The notes beneath the pieces are model-generated. The model was not told where the DNA came from. It ran no database searches and was given only the letters and a program-made list of their open reading frames with translations. A stretch of DNA of 64,000 nt from the NCBI GenBank assembly GCA_022225965.2, contig JAKJXP020000040.1:342400-406399 (forward strand), in the 5' to 3' direction. The stretch is from Diatrype stigma (taxonomy: Eukaryota; Ascomycota; Sordariomycetes; Xylariales; Diatrypaceae). Positions within the stretch are counted from its first letter, which is position 1. Each line of letters opens with the position of its first letter. Below, piece by piece: positions 50,002 to 60,649 of the stretch. The position numbers and the translations under genes are program-made.

Positions 50002-51588
50002 TTATCGGACTTTCCGAGCAAGCCAAGCCTGAGCCATGTACGCATTGCGTTTCAACTCGCGCTCATCGAATCCATAGGCCGCATACTTGCTTCGCACCTT
50101 CGACAAAGCACCTGCTGTACCAGGTAGAGACTGTTCACCGTAAGTCTCGGGAAGATCCTGGAAATCGAACCCCATCGCTTCGGATACCAACACGATCTCT
50201 TCCAGGGAGAGCTGCACGAACGGCCCCGTCCCATACAGCAGAGGACCGAAGTTGATCCAGTATCCGCCTGGTCGCAACAGTTGGTGTATAGTTTCGAGGT
50301 AGCTCATCAGGTTGCGAGCCGTGTCGAGGAAGAAATGCGTGATGATGACATCGTACGTCCCTGCCGCATCCGAGAATACCTGGGTGAAGTCGCCCTCGAC
50401 CATCAGGACACTCGACGCATCGAACTGCTCCTCGGGCGTGCGGACCGGGGCCATCATGTTCGCATTCGTGGCGTGGTGTGACAGGCTATCGATGAACGGG
50501 TGGAAGACGACGCTCCCGGGCGCTGAACGGGCTTCAAGGTAGCGGTACGCGGCAATCATGTACGTCGACCATTCGTTCTGGACGACCTCGAAACCTGCAA
50601 CGACGAAATATCAATTAGTACGCGGTTCAACTTCCCGACTGGCAGACAGGAACAAACCGAACTGACCTCCAAGTGAAGCTACCTCGTGTCCCAGAGCGCC
50701 TAGTCCAGCCCCGGGAAGTAGGACCCTAGTTGGCCTATCTGCGCTACTCGAGTTGCCAGAGTTTCGGTCGGGGTACAGAGTCTCCAACGTCTCCCGGACG
50801 CAGGGAAATGCGGAGTCTCTTTCGTGCGCCCCCTCCTTCGCCCAGTCGCGCACGTAATGCTTCAAAGACTGCTGGACGCTAATACGGTCGGGAGACTGTC
50901 CCGCCTTCTCTTGGTCCCTGATGAACTCCTGCAGCTCCTTGCCCTCGATGCCGTAGAAGCCCAGAGCATGCTCGACTATGCCGTCGCAGACGAGCGCATT
51001 GCGGTCGATGAGATGCTCGATAGTGTTCAGCTTGTCGCGGTACTGGACGACAGCCTCGAGTGTCTACGGGGCGGGAGAAAATATGAGTCCATTTGCCTCT
51101 AGTTATTTATGTAGGTACGCTTGGGACGAAAGTTGATTACTTACCTCCTTCTGCTGCTTAGACGTGCTCTTGTACAGGTCACGCCATCGCTGCACCTCCG
51201 ACTTGCTGAAGTCCCGGTACTTGGAAAAGCTCCAGAGGGTCTTGAGGAGGCGCCATCGAGGATGATGGACATCGAAGTTGCCGTGGCATTTCGCAAGTCT
51301 GCCGAGTAAGCGGTCCTTCTCTTCGAGGTGGCGCAGGGTGATCGGATCTGTCTGTAGTCCACTGAGAATCGGCAGCTCTACACCGTAGCCAACGCCGGGG
51401 AGGATGTGTTGACCTGCCAATCACACCTATTGTCAGTTGAGAACACTTTACTCGCATTCGGGGCACGCACCTTGGTTTTGGTCGAGTTGTGGCTGGACTT
51501 CACCATCGATCGCAGAGGCTGCTGCCAGAAGCTGTACCCCCAGCCTGATACACAGAGCTAGGAGACAGGCGCGCATGTTGAGAATCAT
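50002..51588 (-). CDS. carnosine N-methyltransferase-like (N2227) protein with signal peptide
   Basis: Four exons: 51588-51471, 51413-51145, 51063-50667 and 50594-50002 (458 residues); all junctions keep frame and use GTRNGT/YAG sites. Family features: FSKYRDFSKSEVQRWRDLY and HYVRDWAKEG before the SAM-binding glycine motif RVLLPGAGLGALGHEVA, then FEVVQNEWSTYMIAAYRYL, GDFTQVF, DVIITHFFLDTA and LLRPGGYWINFGPLLY. These are the N2227 domain of CARNMT1-type enzymes, which methylate carnosine or related histidine dipeptides with SAM. The N-terminus MRACLLALCIRLGVQLLAAASA looks like a cleavable signal peptide, which would send it to the secretory pathway. Several in-frame ATGs exist; the one at 51588 was chosen as the start giving the shortest leader before the signal sequence. 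Confidence 0.87.
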
Positions 51589-53234
51589 GATGGTCAATGT
51601 ACTTCTCGAGATAAGCATGTGCAAGTTGTTCGGTGCTCGCACAATCAGTTGGGGGCTATTACTTCGTACAGTCCAATGCATCTAAGCTCGAGTACCTTGA
51701 TGGACAGGTAAATGGGGTGCCTAAATTATCACTCTCTATAGAAGCACCCCAGGGAAGATGCTGAAGTAGTACATACTACCTACTGTCAGAAGATGAAAGC
51801 AGATGATAGTCCAACAATAGGTACACGAAAATCCTGCCTGGTGGCGACCACTACAGGTGTGCGTAGGCCATGCCTACCTACTACGTATGTACAACAGGTG
51901 TTTAGTTGCCCAGAGGTTGCCCTAAGTGAAATCAAGGAGCAAGGCACCCATCCATATAAGCACACAAGGAACAATAAGCACATGGAATTCCATCGTGGGA
52001 TGAGCGCTGGTTAACACTCTGCCTGATGTAACCGACAGTCGAATCCCACAAGGGGAGCAAAATCGAACATGCGGCACAAGCAAATCTGCCGACTTATCGT
52101 GGCGGTGTCTTCCCTCCCCTTTCTTCCCAGTCAATTGCCTGCATAGTGATCACAGGGTTGAGCAGGACAGAACTAGAATGCGCAAATCGTATCGCGACTA
52201 CACAGCAAGGCATCATTGAAGCGCGATGTGAACTCCATCTTACACGGAGGACATAATTCTCGACCGAAACTCTCCGTTCTCACCCTACATGCTGCCCCGG
52301 GTCTCGTAACCCAGCCCGGAACACGTGGACAGCATGGAGACACATCTGGTTGGCTGCGCCGGCACCCGACGTTCCGGAGAGGGTGGGCGCGCCATCTCGG
52401 AATGGCGCGGGCGCCGCCCTTCCCCTAGCTAGCAGCAACAAGAGGGTGGCGGTGGCAGAATGACGATGCGCTGAGACCCCGACGTTTCCGAGGTGGCCAA
52501 CAAGCAGACGGCCGTGTACTTCGTAGGCAGCAGCGGTTTCCAAGCCCGACAGCGCTGGTCATCGCCACGGCTGCATGGACGAGTGGCTAGGCTGCTACAC
52601 CTACCGCACGTGGCATGCGCTGCATCACGGCGGGCGGCTTAACTTCCAGCGGCACGCACGAATTCTTCGCCAAGACGCTGCGCGTGCCCGAGAAGGGCCG
52701 GGGCCGCCACGAGCAGCAGCTGAGGCATCTCCCCGGCCTCGTTTGTGGGGGCCCACCGCCGGCTATGCAACGGCGGCGCGTCTTCCCAAACCTGCGACAG
52801 GCATCTGCCATGCGCACGGAGGAGCGCGAGAGAGCTTGCCGCGCTTGTTAGAAAGCGTGCTGCAACATCCCTCTATCGGGGGAGTTGGGTCGATGAAATC
52901 AGCTCGGGAGCAATGGAATCATGTTGGAACTAATAAGGCCTGTTTTGAGACCGCCGCAACGCAGGCAACACTGGAAGACCGGACTGTGCTGACGCACGGT
53001 GCCTCGGGAGATGCATGGAGGACCTAAGGTAGTTCACTGAAGCGGGCCGGTCGCGTCGGCGCGGTGGTACCCAGGCGGGCCAGACCTAGTGACCTCCACC
53101 CTTAGGGCTCTACTATGTATACGAACCCGGGCCGAAAGACTTTTCACCCACGACAATGAAACCATTACTACATAATCATCATTAGAACAAGAAAGTGTAT
53201 CAATCAGCTTGTTCGGATCCTTCGAACATTGTTT
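51589..53234. other. long region without a supported gene
   Basis: Open frames of 60-150 codons occur at 52200-53030 in GC-rich DNA on both strands, the longest at 52575-53027. They have arginine/alanine-rich low-complexity products, frames interrupt each other and no domain is seen. A decayed gene is possible but not shown. Confidence 0.4.
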
Positions 53235-53341
53235 GGGCTCGTGGTTTAGTGGTATAATTCTCCCTTAGCATCGTGAGTTCGCCAGTACAGGTTCTACCCA
53301 GTGTTTGGGAGCGGTCCGGGGTTCGATTCCCCGCGAGTCCA
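53235..53341 (+). tRNA. tRNA-Ala(AGC) with 35-bp intron
   Basis: Acceptor stem GGGCTCG/CGAGTCC with discriminator A and a G3:U70 pair, the alanine identity element. D-arm GTGGTTTAGTGGTATAAT, anticodon stem CTCCC/GGGAG with loop TTAGCA+T (anticodon AGC), T-arm CGGGGTTCGATTCCCCG. The intron is 53271-53305, between positions 37 and 38. Confidence 0.93.
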
Positions 53342-53889
53342 GCGCAGTAGGCTCAGTCCTAATTTTTTTGGTGTCTTTCTCCATGCAAGTCAATTTGAGT
53401 TCACATTCCGTTTTGCCTTTGGCTCTTGTGTTCTGGTCTGGGTCGTTCTAAACCTTGTAGTTACTTTGTAAGTAAACTAGGTTTTCTGTAGGTTTTGTAG
53501 GGTTGCAATTGGGGGAGCAAAAGGATGTTGTATTAGGGATGGAGTGTATTGAATCTAATCACTGCTGAATCACTTAGTTATGGCACCGCCTTGCAGCTTT
53601 CCAAGTACTGATTAACCAAAGAAAAGAAGGAAGTACGGCTTCCCAGCTGTTCAACCTAGCAGCACTACCTAGCAGGCAGCTTATCGGTATGTTCCCGAGG
53701 TCCTTAAGCATTCACTTTTCGTTCAGACCGTTCCTATACTACGTAGCTTATCTATTGGATGATGGGTTCCTAAGCTCCTTAGGATCCACCCGGCCACCCA
53801 TGGACGTGTGTCTTTCGTTGGCTCCTAGGTAAGTTCCCTAGCCATGAACCTATAACTGGCCTTTTTAAAACCTGGTTATTTTAACAATT
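53342..53889. other. intergenic region between tRNA genes
   Basis: A T-rich run just after the tRNA (AATTTTTTTGG at 53361) is the likely RNA polymerase III terminator. Nothing else seen. Confidence 0.5.
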
Positions 53890-54009
53890 GGTGAGATGGC
53901 CGAGTTGGTTATGGCGCCAGGTTAAGGTATACCTTAATTCAACAATATCCTGAATATCAACAATATCCTGGTGGAGCAATCCTCGTGGGTTCAAATCCCA
54001 CTCTCATCA
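53890..54009 (+). tRNA. tRNA-Leu(AAG) with 28-bp intron
   Basis: Acceptor stem GGTGAGA/TCTCATC, discriminator A. Anticodon stem CCAGG/CCTGG with loop TTAAGG+T (anticodon AAG). Long variable arm (TGGAGCAATCCTCG) as in class II leucine tRNAs, T-arm GTGGGTTCAAATCCCAC. The intron is 53938-53965 and contains duplicated AATATC segments. Confidence 0.92.
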
Positions 54010-54531
54010 CGTTATATTTTTGCCCCTCCTCAGGTTGAGGCTACCAGTAGCTTATTTTTGCCGTTCTTTTCATGTCATGTTGGGTTGGGTTGTCTGTATC
54101 ACTCGGCGTCATACACTCGAGGTCACCATTTCTGTTACCTAGGTATTCTGTACCATACTGCACAGGCACCTGCCTACATTACGTCTATTCGACTATCCCA
54201 CAGTTTACCTAGGTAGTGTCTTTTTGTTCATGGCTCTTACCAGGCTGGTTAGTGTGTTACTCGAAGCTACATAGCAGTTCCAATACCGGCTTCCCAACCG
54301 TGTCCCACTTATTTGACCCGGAAGAAAATTTTCTTCCACCCCCTTTCCCGGGTCCGGCCGTACTGTGGGGCCACTCTTACAATGAGTCAGTCGCGCGTAG
54401 AAAAATTTCAGAAAAATAAAATTTCTTCACGAGCCCGCCATGGAACCATGCAACAACCCGGCCTCCTTTCCTACGACCGGAATATGTAGTCTGGTAAATT
54501 GCAATCTTTTCAACAGCAAGCAGCTTCGGCT
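54010..54531. other. intergenic region between tRNA genes
   Basis: Includes a TTACCTAGGTAG palindrome near 54205. No gene; short plus-strand ORFs have no domain. Confidence 0.5.
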
Positions 54532-54604
54532 GCCCGGTTAGCTCAATCGGTAGAGCGCAAGACTCTTAATCTTGAGGTTGCGGGTTCGACCCCCGCATCG
54601 GGCT
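54532..54604 (+). tRNA. tRNA-Lys(CTT)
   Basis: 73 nt without intron. Acceptor stem GCCCGGT/ATCGGGC, D-arm TAGCTCAATCGGTAGAGC, anticodon stem CAAGA/TCTTG with loop CTCTTAA (anticodon CTT), T-arm GCGGGTTCGACCCCCGC. Confidence 0.96.
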
Positions 54605-55112
54605 CAATTCCTGATGCATCTCGTTCCATCGAGATCCTTCGAACCTTTCTTTTTTGCCTTTTTCTTAACCTCGGGCTCTCGCTGGCCCCTCACGTCGCTG
54701 GTCCCTTATGCGCTATGCGCCTTCATTGATGGTGTTGATGTTGCCACCGTCATGTTTTTTTCTCCCTCTCTTGTCTGCCGTTCTCCTCCAGTGCGTGGTA
54801 TGGGGGTAGGGGTAACTCGAAAGTATCTTCCCATAACCGTTCTGGCTATCCGCCCCATGTAGTCTGGATCAAGTTCAAGTCAGGAAATATCATAGGCTTC
54901 AGTGTAGCAGCTTCGCATCAATCAAAATCAAATGCTTCCTCCATACCTATTTATACATACCCATTCATTGGCTGTGAAATCAACAACCGCGCACCTATGC
55001 CTGTCCATTTATATGATGTTATCTCCTCTCATCCTCCTTTCACTCGCCTCTCTCCTCTCTCCTCTCCCTCTCCTTCTATGGCTCCCTCTCTTTTTTCCCT
55101 AGGCCCATACCA
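54605..55112. other. intergenic region, 3' side of the ABC transporter gene
   Basis: Pyrimidine-rich (CTCTCC repeats at 55040-55080, which are purine-rich on the gene's sense strand). No gene. Confidence 0.5.
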
Positions 55113-57377
55113 TCACTCCGCCGTGAGCTCCCCGATCCGCCTCTCGAGCTCGGGGACCTGGCGCAGCAGGACGTCGAGGTCCTCCTTCTCGTCCTCGAGG
55201 CGGAGGCGGCGCTCGGCATCGAGGCGGGTGAAGACGTAGTGGCCCTGGCCGTCGAACTGGAGGATGCGGCTGTGGTACTGCCACAGGCTGCGGCGGTGGC
55301 TGACGGTCATGAGGGTGACGCCGAGCGCCTTGGCGCGCTCGTACATGACCTTCTCCGTCTCGAGCGTGACGCTGCTGGTGCACTCGTCGAGGATGGCGTA
55401 CCGCGGCCGGTGGTAGAAGAGCCGGGCCATGGCCACGCGCTGCTGCAGGCCGCCCGACAGCACGTCCCGCCACTCCGCCTCGGCGTCCCACCCCTCTGGG
55501 TACAGGTCCACCAGATGCTCGAGGGACAGGATCCGCAGGATGTCGAGCAGCTCCGCGTCCGTCGTCCCGCGCGCACGCACCGCCCGCAGGCTGTCCGGGT
55601 ACGTAATCTGCTGCCGGAGGCTGCCCCGCGACAGGTACGGCCGCTGCGGGATGTAGAAGATCTCGTGGAACGGCGGCTTGTAGACCGTGCCGCCGTACAC
55701 GGGCCAGAGCCCACCCAGAATCCGGAAGAGGCTCGACTTGCCGCAGCCGTTGGGGCCGACCACGAGTAGGTGATCGCCCTGCTTGAGAGAGAAGGACAAT
55801 GCCTTGACCAGAACATCGCCGTTGGGGGAGATGATCGGAACGTCTATAAACTCGATGTCCGGGCTCTCGACGACTTTCCCTCTGCCTTTCAGCACTGCCG
55901 CGTTGTCCTCTGTGCCGGAACTGGATACCAGCTTCTTCTCGAAATGACCGGCTTGGATGTCCTTCATAACTTCGAGTAGTGAAGCGACCCTCGAGGTGTA
56001 TCCTGCTAGCTCCATAATTTCGCGGTAGGAAAACATTATGCGGCCGAACGCATCGGACGCACCCAGCAGCATCCGTCGGTTGGTGACGAAAGTTTCTGTG
56101 CGGTCGCCCATGTTCACTACAGCTCCTGCCAGTTGTCCCGGCAGTTTAAAGAAAACCGGTACGGCACAAAGCATAAGTCCCAATGCGCCCCAGAAATATT
56201 TGATCACGAAGTCTTCCATGACACCATGGTAGAATCGGCGGCGAAGGATGTGGTTCACGTGCTTGATCAGGGTAAAGTAGCCTTTGTCAAGAGCGTCTTT
56301 TTCAGCCTCGTGACCATGATATAAAGCAACTTCCTCGCTGTGGTCGATGAGCCGCGAGTGCTGAAATCGAAACTCGCCCTCTAATCGAGCTTCGTCGGCC
56401 ACGAATTTGCCGAAAGGGGGTGTAAGGGCTCGCATTACATTCGCTGATAACTGAACTAGGAGGGTCATAAGCATTACGCCTTCACCACCCACACTTTTCG
56501 ATAGCGACCAAGTATATATAGTCTGGAGATAGTTAGCTTCACCTCTCTTATCAGGTGTACTGACAGTCAAGTGGTAGGTTATTGCTCACCATGTCTAGCA
56601 TTGGTTTTGCCAAGTTACTGTAAAGCTCTGCGAGGCTATTGGAGAACTTAGCAACATCGACTGCGATTAGCTGATCTGGATTTTTGATCCGGTCATCCAG
56701 GGATGAAAGCCCGTAGAAAGTAAGGTTCGACAGATATTTATCGTGTATATGATGGGTCAACCGCGAGCGGTATTTCAGCGACAGCTCCGCTTGGTGATAT
56801 GAAAGCTGATGGGCGTTAGCGATTCCTATCACGTAAAAGTTGTTCAATTCTGATATATGGCAGCTCCTACCATAGAATTTGTGAATGTAGCAGGGACAGC
56901 AATTAGCATCCACCACACTATCCTCATAAGGAAGTCTTTCCCATGGCCCTTTACGAGCGCCTTCACAATAGCACCATCCATCTCTGCTACCTTCAAACTG
57001 ACGAGCGTCCGCACGACCAAGAAAAAGCTGTGGCTAGCCAACAGGCGCGCTTCCGGGCTGCGCCAGCCAGGGATAACGATCTTGAGGAGCTTCAGCAGCG
57101 ACCTGAAGAACTCCCTATTCAGCTCGACTTTCTTCTTGGCCGTGGCGTCGGTCCCGTCGCTCGAAGTGGTTCCGGACGCCCGCTTGGCCGCCTCCCGGGC
57201 GGAAGCAGCCTTCTGTTCGGAGATGGCATTTCGGGTGCGGTTGACAAGGGCGACTAAGAGGGCGAGGTAGACAGCACGGGAAATCCGGGTCCGGTTCGAG
57301 ACATAGAGCTTCGTGAGATGCGCGACGGCGCTCCTGAGAGATCGATCGGGTAGAACGGGTTTCGATTGCACCGCCAT
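55113..57377 (-). CDS. peroxisomal half-size ABC transporter, ABCD/PXA family
   Basis: Three exons, 57377-56871, 56805-56590 and 56522-55113, all phase 0, give 710 residues. Junctions read [13 protein letters not shown] and [19 protein letters not shown] transmembrane region occupies the first 400 residues; it includes the ABCD-specific loop [15 protein letters not shown] (the 'EEIAFYxG' EAA-like motif). The nucleotide-binding domain has Walker [10 protein letters not shown], an [13 protein letters not shown]-loop, signature LSGGLQQR, Walker [12 protein letters not shown] and H-loop VSHRRSL. Family members PXA1/PXA2 pair to import very-long-chain acyl-CoAs into peroxisomes for beta-oxidation. 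Which of the two this is cannot be decided here. The C-terminus is a coiled coil ([19 protein letters not shown]). Confidence 0.93.
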
Positions 57378-58054
57378 GATTGCAGATGGAGAACTCGGCC
57401 CATGAAGTTGGCCGAGGGTGTGCAGGCGGAGTGCGCGTGGGTCACGTTGGCTGCAAACGAGATGGCTGAATACCAGAATACCTGAGAATCATGGGTTTAC
57501 ATGATGTCGAGGCATTCGAGGCATTCAAGGCTTCCTATTGTTGCGATTGGGACTGACGCCTAAGCCTTTGTCGGATGCTGGAGCGAGTTGCGGATGAGAA
57601 ACACAGGGCAAGCACAGGGGCAGGGAGCAGGCGCGGGCGCATTTCATTCTTTCCCTCGGCGCGTTTAGCCAATGCTCAGCACTTCACCTACCCCGAATGC
57701 CAGTGACGCACTCTCCCGGGAGCATGTGATTGTTGTACTACATACCCCGAGTCCTGAATACGGGGAAGTGTGGCTGGTGACCAGCGTCAATTACTCCACA
57801 TTGTGGCTCAATAGCGTGGGGTAATTGCTTGTGGTTCGTTCTGGTTGGTCCATTCTGGTTGGTTCGTTCTACTGGAAAACGGTAGAAAACGGCTTGTCGC
57901 GGGGTTAGTCGATGACTCGGAAATTCTGAATTTGCCTTCCAGCCTTCTCGTCGACTGCGGATGACTGACAACTCTTCCGACCTTCTCTCCACCTCATTTC
58001 AACGCATACGCATAGAACACGGTCTCGTTGCAACGCCCTTCAAGCCAACTTACC
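57378..58054. promoter_or_regulatory. divergent promoter region between the ABC transporter and DPH3
   Basis: 677 bp separating the two start codons on opposite strands. Contains a repeated GGTT(G/C)GTTC-type segment near 57830-57870 and no ORF of note. No specific factor site can be claimed. Confidence 0.5.
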
Positions 58055-58410
58055 ATGGCCGACGAAGAGATCGCAGTTTACGACGAGGTGGAGATTGAGG
58101 ATATGGAGTTCGATGAGAACCTTCAGGTCTACCATTACCCATGCCCATGTGGCGATAAGTTCGAGATTGCGCTCGGAGATCTTCAGGATGACTTCAACGA
58201 TATCGCCGTCTGCCCCAGCTGCAGTCTCATGATTCGAGTTATCTATGATCAAGTATGTTTACTATTCCCGTGTACGGAACCAAGAGAAGATGGAAAGTCC
58301 GACTGACTAACACTCGGATGTAGGAGAACTTATGGAAGCCTACCCCTAAGCCCGACGAGGCAGCACCCATCCCAGAACCTTCAGAACAGCAAATCCCCAT
58401 CGCCGCCTAA
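58055..58410 (+). CDS. DPH3: diphthamide biosynthesis protein 3 (CSL zinc finger)
   Basis: Two exons, 58055-58252 and 58324-58410 (donor GTATGT, CTAAC branch, GTAG), 94 residues. The DPH-type CSL zinc finger is complete: CPCGDKF with the second pair CPSCSLMIRVIYD, preceded by YDEVEIEDMEFDENLQVYHY. DPH3/Kti11 is the electron-carrying partner of the Dph1-Dph2 enzyme in diphthamide formation on EF-2 and also works with Elongator in tRNA wobble modification. Slightly longer than yeast Kti11 because of a proline-rich tail. The ATG at 58055 (ACCATGG context) was preferred over an in-frame one at 58028. Confidence 0.95.
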
Positions 58411-58831
58411 ATTCACCTGTTGTTCAGACCCGACTATAGCATGATCAATACTTCGACTTGGCCGCGACGACTTTCAAGAAGGCCGGGCAATAGCAAAATC
58501 ATCAGAGCCCGTTCACATGTTCAAAATCATTCAGGAAGTGGTACAACATGGTATCCGCGTAATAATACGTGTATATTCGTCTTCGCCCCGATCCGAGAAA
58601 CCTCATAACGTCGTCGCCACCGCATTAGGACGTCGCCGATAACGACATATGACTGAAACGGCAGATTCCGGGTATACCAGCCATGCAAAAATGCTCTCCG
58701 AACGCCCGATTCCATGCGTGAATGCGCCACCCAAAAAACAGAGTCGTTCCCCTAAAATTCCCATTCCGCGAACTCCGATGGTATGCCCTAAGCTCCGCAA
58801 TATATGCACCCTGTCATTTCGAAAACAAAGA
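58411..58831. other. convergent intergenic region
   Basis: 3' trailers of DPH3 (plus) and the small gene at 58832 (minus). No further gene seen. Confidence 0.5.
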
Positions 58832-59162
58832 TTATAGCAGGAAGAGTCCTGCGGCAGAGAACACGATAAGGCCCATCAGAGACGCTTCCATAACGGGCTT
58901 CTCTGCGGCAGCGGTCGCCAACCTCTTGGAGGGCCGGATTGGGTTGACGCCGGTAGATTGTGGTGTAATCCAGGTTGCTGAGGTGTACATGTTAGCAGCT
59001 GTGCGCCATATGCGAGTAAATAGGTACTCAAACATGGGACCTACCTAGTGGGCTTTCCAAACCGACGGGTATGATCGGTGAGGTCTGCGATGACCCATGC
59101 GGCTGTGCAGCACTGCTCGCAGCCAGCACCGAAATGGCCGTGATGAAGCTTGCTGGTCGCAT
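58832..59162 (-). CDS. small putative secreted or membrane-anchored protein
   Basis: Exons 59162-59045 and 58977-58832 (donor GTAGGT, GCTAAC branch, CTCAG) give 87 residues. The N-terminus MRPASFITAISVLAASSAAQ is signal-peptide-like. The mature part is Ser/Pro-rich (SSQTSPIIPVGLESPL), and a C-terminal hydrophobic tail (ASLMGLIVFSAAGLFLL) after small residues resembles a GPI-attachment signal or a single membrane anchor. No family recognised. An upstream in-frame ATG could add about 24 residues. It may be a short cell-wall protein, which is inference. Confidence 0.5.
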
Positions 59163-60649
59163 TGCGAAATCGAATATTCCTGCTTGCTGGACGATAGGAT
59201 GGGATGTATTGGCGGGGTATCCCCCAAGCGACGGGATGATCAGCAAAATGCTGATACTCGCGGGTTCGTTTGTTTATAGTGAGCGAATTGAGCGACAGAG
59301 ATAGAGCCGCGCTTCAGCAGCGGTATCGTGGAACGAAGGACGAAACTAGCCCGTGGCAGTTATACGTTGTGTGTGTGTGGTGTATGTGTACGGTGTATGT
59401 GTATGTGTATGTGTGTGTATAACGATGGGATAAATGTTTCCGTCCCCATCAGGTGCGGATGCCATCCTTTTTCTTGCCCTTGAGGACATCATCGCTCCCG
59501 CGCGAGACCATGACCATGGCATGGTGGACTGCACCACCGCCCGAAAAGTAGGCCAGGGTGGATATAGCTTGCATTTGATTAACCCGTTAGTCCTCTAACC
59601 AGTAAATACAGGGGTTGCAAGTGTGGTGGGCCGGCCCAGCCCAGCCCAAGACTTGGTGGAAAGGAGAGAAAAGTTGGCCGGGGCCTAGCGGTTCTCTAGC
59701 GATAACACCACATATAATAGACGCACCCAGGAGAAACACGAAGACACGAAGAAGGCAAAACTTGTTATTCTTGCAACAATCGACATGCCCTCATCCGCTT
59801 GTCGTTGGGGGGATCTTGCTGTCTGGGTGGCCCTGGGGACTCACTCGTTCGGCAGGGGGGGGCCTGGGAAACTCGTAATCTGTCCCTAAAATGTCACAAA
59901 GACGCTGAAACGCCCGTGGTCGTCGATGATGATCATTTACTAGTAAAGCACAGCGCCGCCGCCTCGAAGCGATGGCGTACTTTCGTTAGCCACTGCAAGC
60001 CCACTGCAAGGCTATAAGTTGCTATCTACCTAGGTACCTAGGTAGGTACCTAGGTATCTGTATACCTGTAGGATAGATATGTGGACTTTCTTCAGGATTA
60101 CATACATACAGCTGGTGCTTAGGTGCTTATGTAGGTGCTTAGCCACTACTTACAGCCACTTAACTAGCACATGCTTAGCACAGGAATGCTTAGCACAGGA
60201 ACACAGAGATTTCAACCACTAGAATTCTTTGTTAGCTGGCTCCCTCCTAACCTCCCTCCTATCCTTCCGTCTAGTCGGTAGTCTGTCGGACTACCAGGTA
60301 GCCAGCCTCTCCTTAACGAGTCACATCATCTTTGGCTTTCTGTTGGAGATCCTCTGTTGTAAGGCAGATTCATTTTCAACCACTTGGGTAGATACTACCT
60401 AGGTAGCTATAATCAATGCACCAGATCCCGATCTATTGAAGTGACCCTAGTACCTACACACCTGCCTCGAGCTAGACAGATAGACAGATACCTAGGTAGG
60501 TATGCAGCATGTGCCTCTGCTAGCAGGACCAAGATCCGACGCTTGCTCGCCTTGTGGTTGGTTGAAACAACGAGAGAGCATATAGCATACATACCTACAT
60601 ATGCGTATATACGTACATACATACATATAACGTTGGCAAGCAAATCTCA
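59163..60649. other. gene-poor region with microsatellite and palindromic motifs
   Basis: A GT-rich repeat (GTGTGTGTG, GTATGTGTATGTG) spans about 59367-59420. A cluster of TACCTAGGTA palindromes lies at 60029-60056, 60397-60410 and 60488-60500. A CATACATA-type run is at 60610-60628. No supported gene. Confidence 0.55.

Noticed and set aside
52575..53027. 150-codon plus-strand frame in a GC-rich region
   Set aside because: Other frames are equally open, composition is biased and no motif or splice model supports it; at most a decayed gene.
54499..54729. 76-codon frame across the lysine tRNA gene
   Set aside because: Its centre is the tRNA itself.
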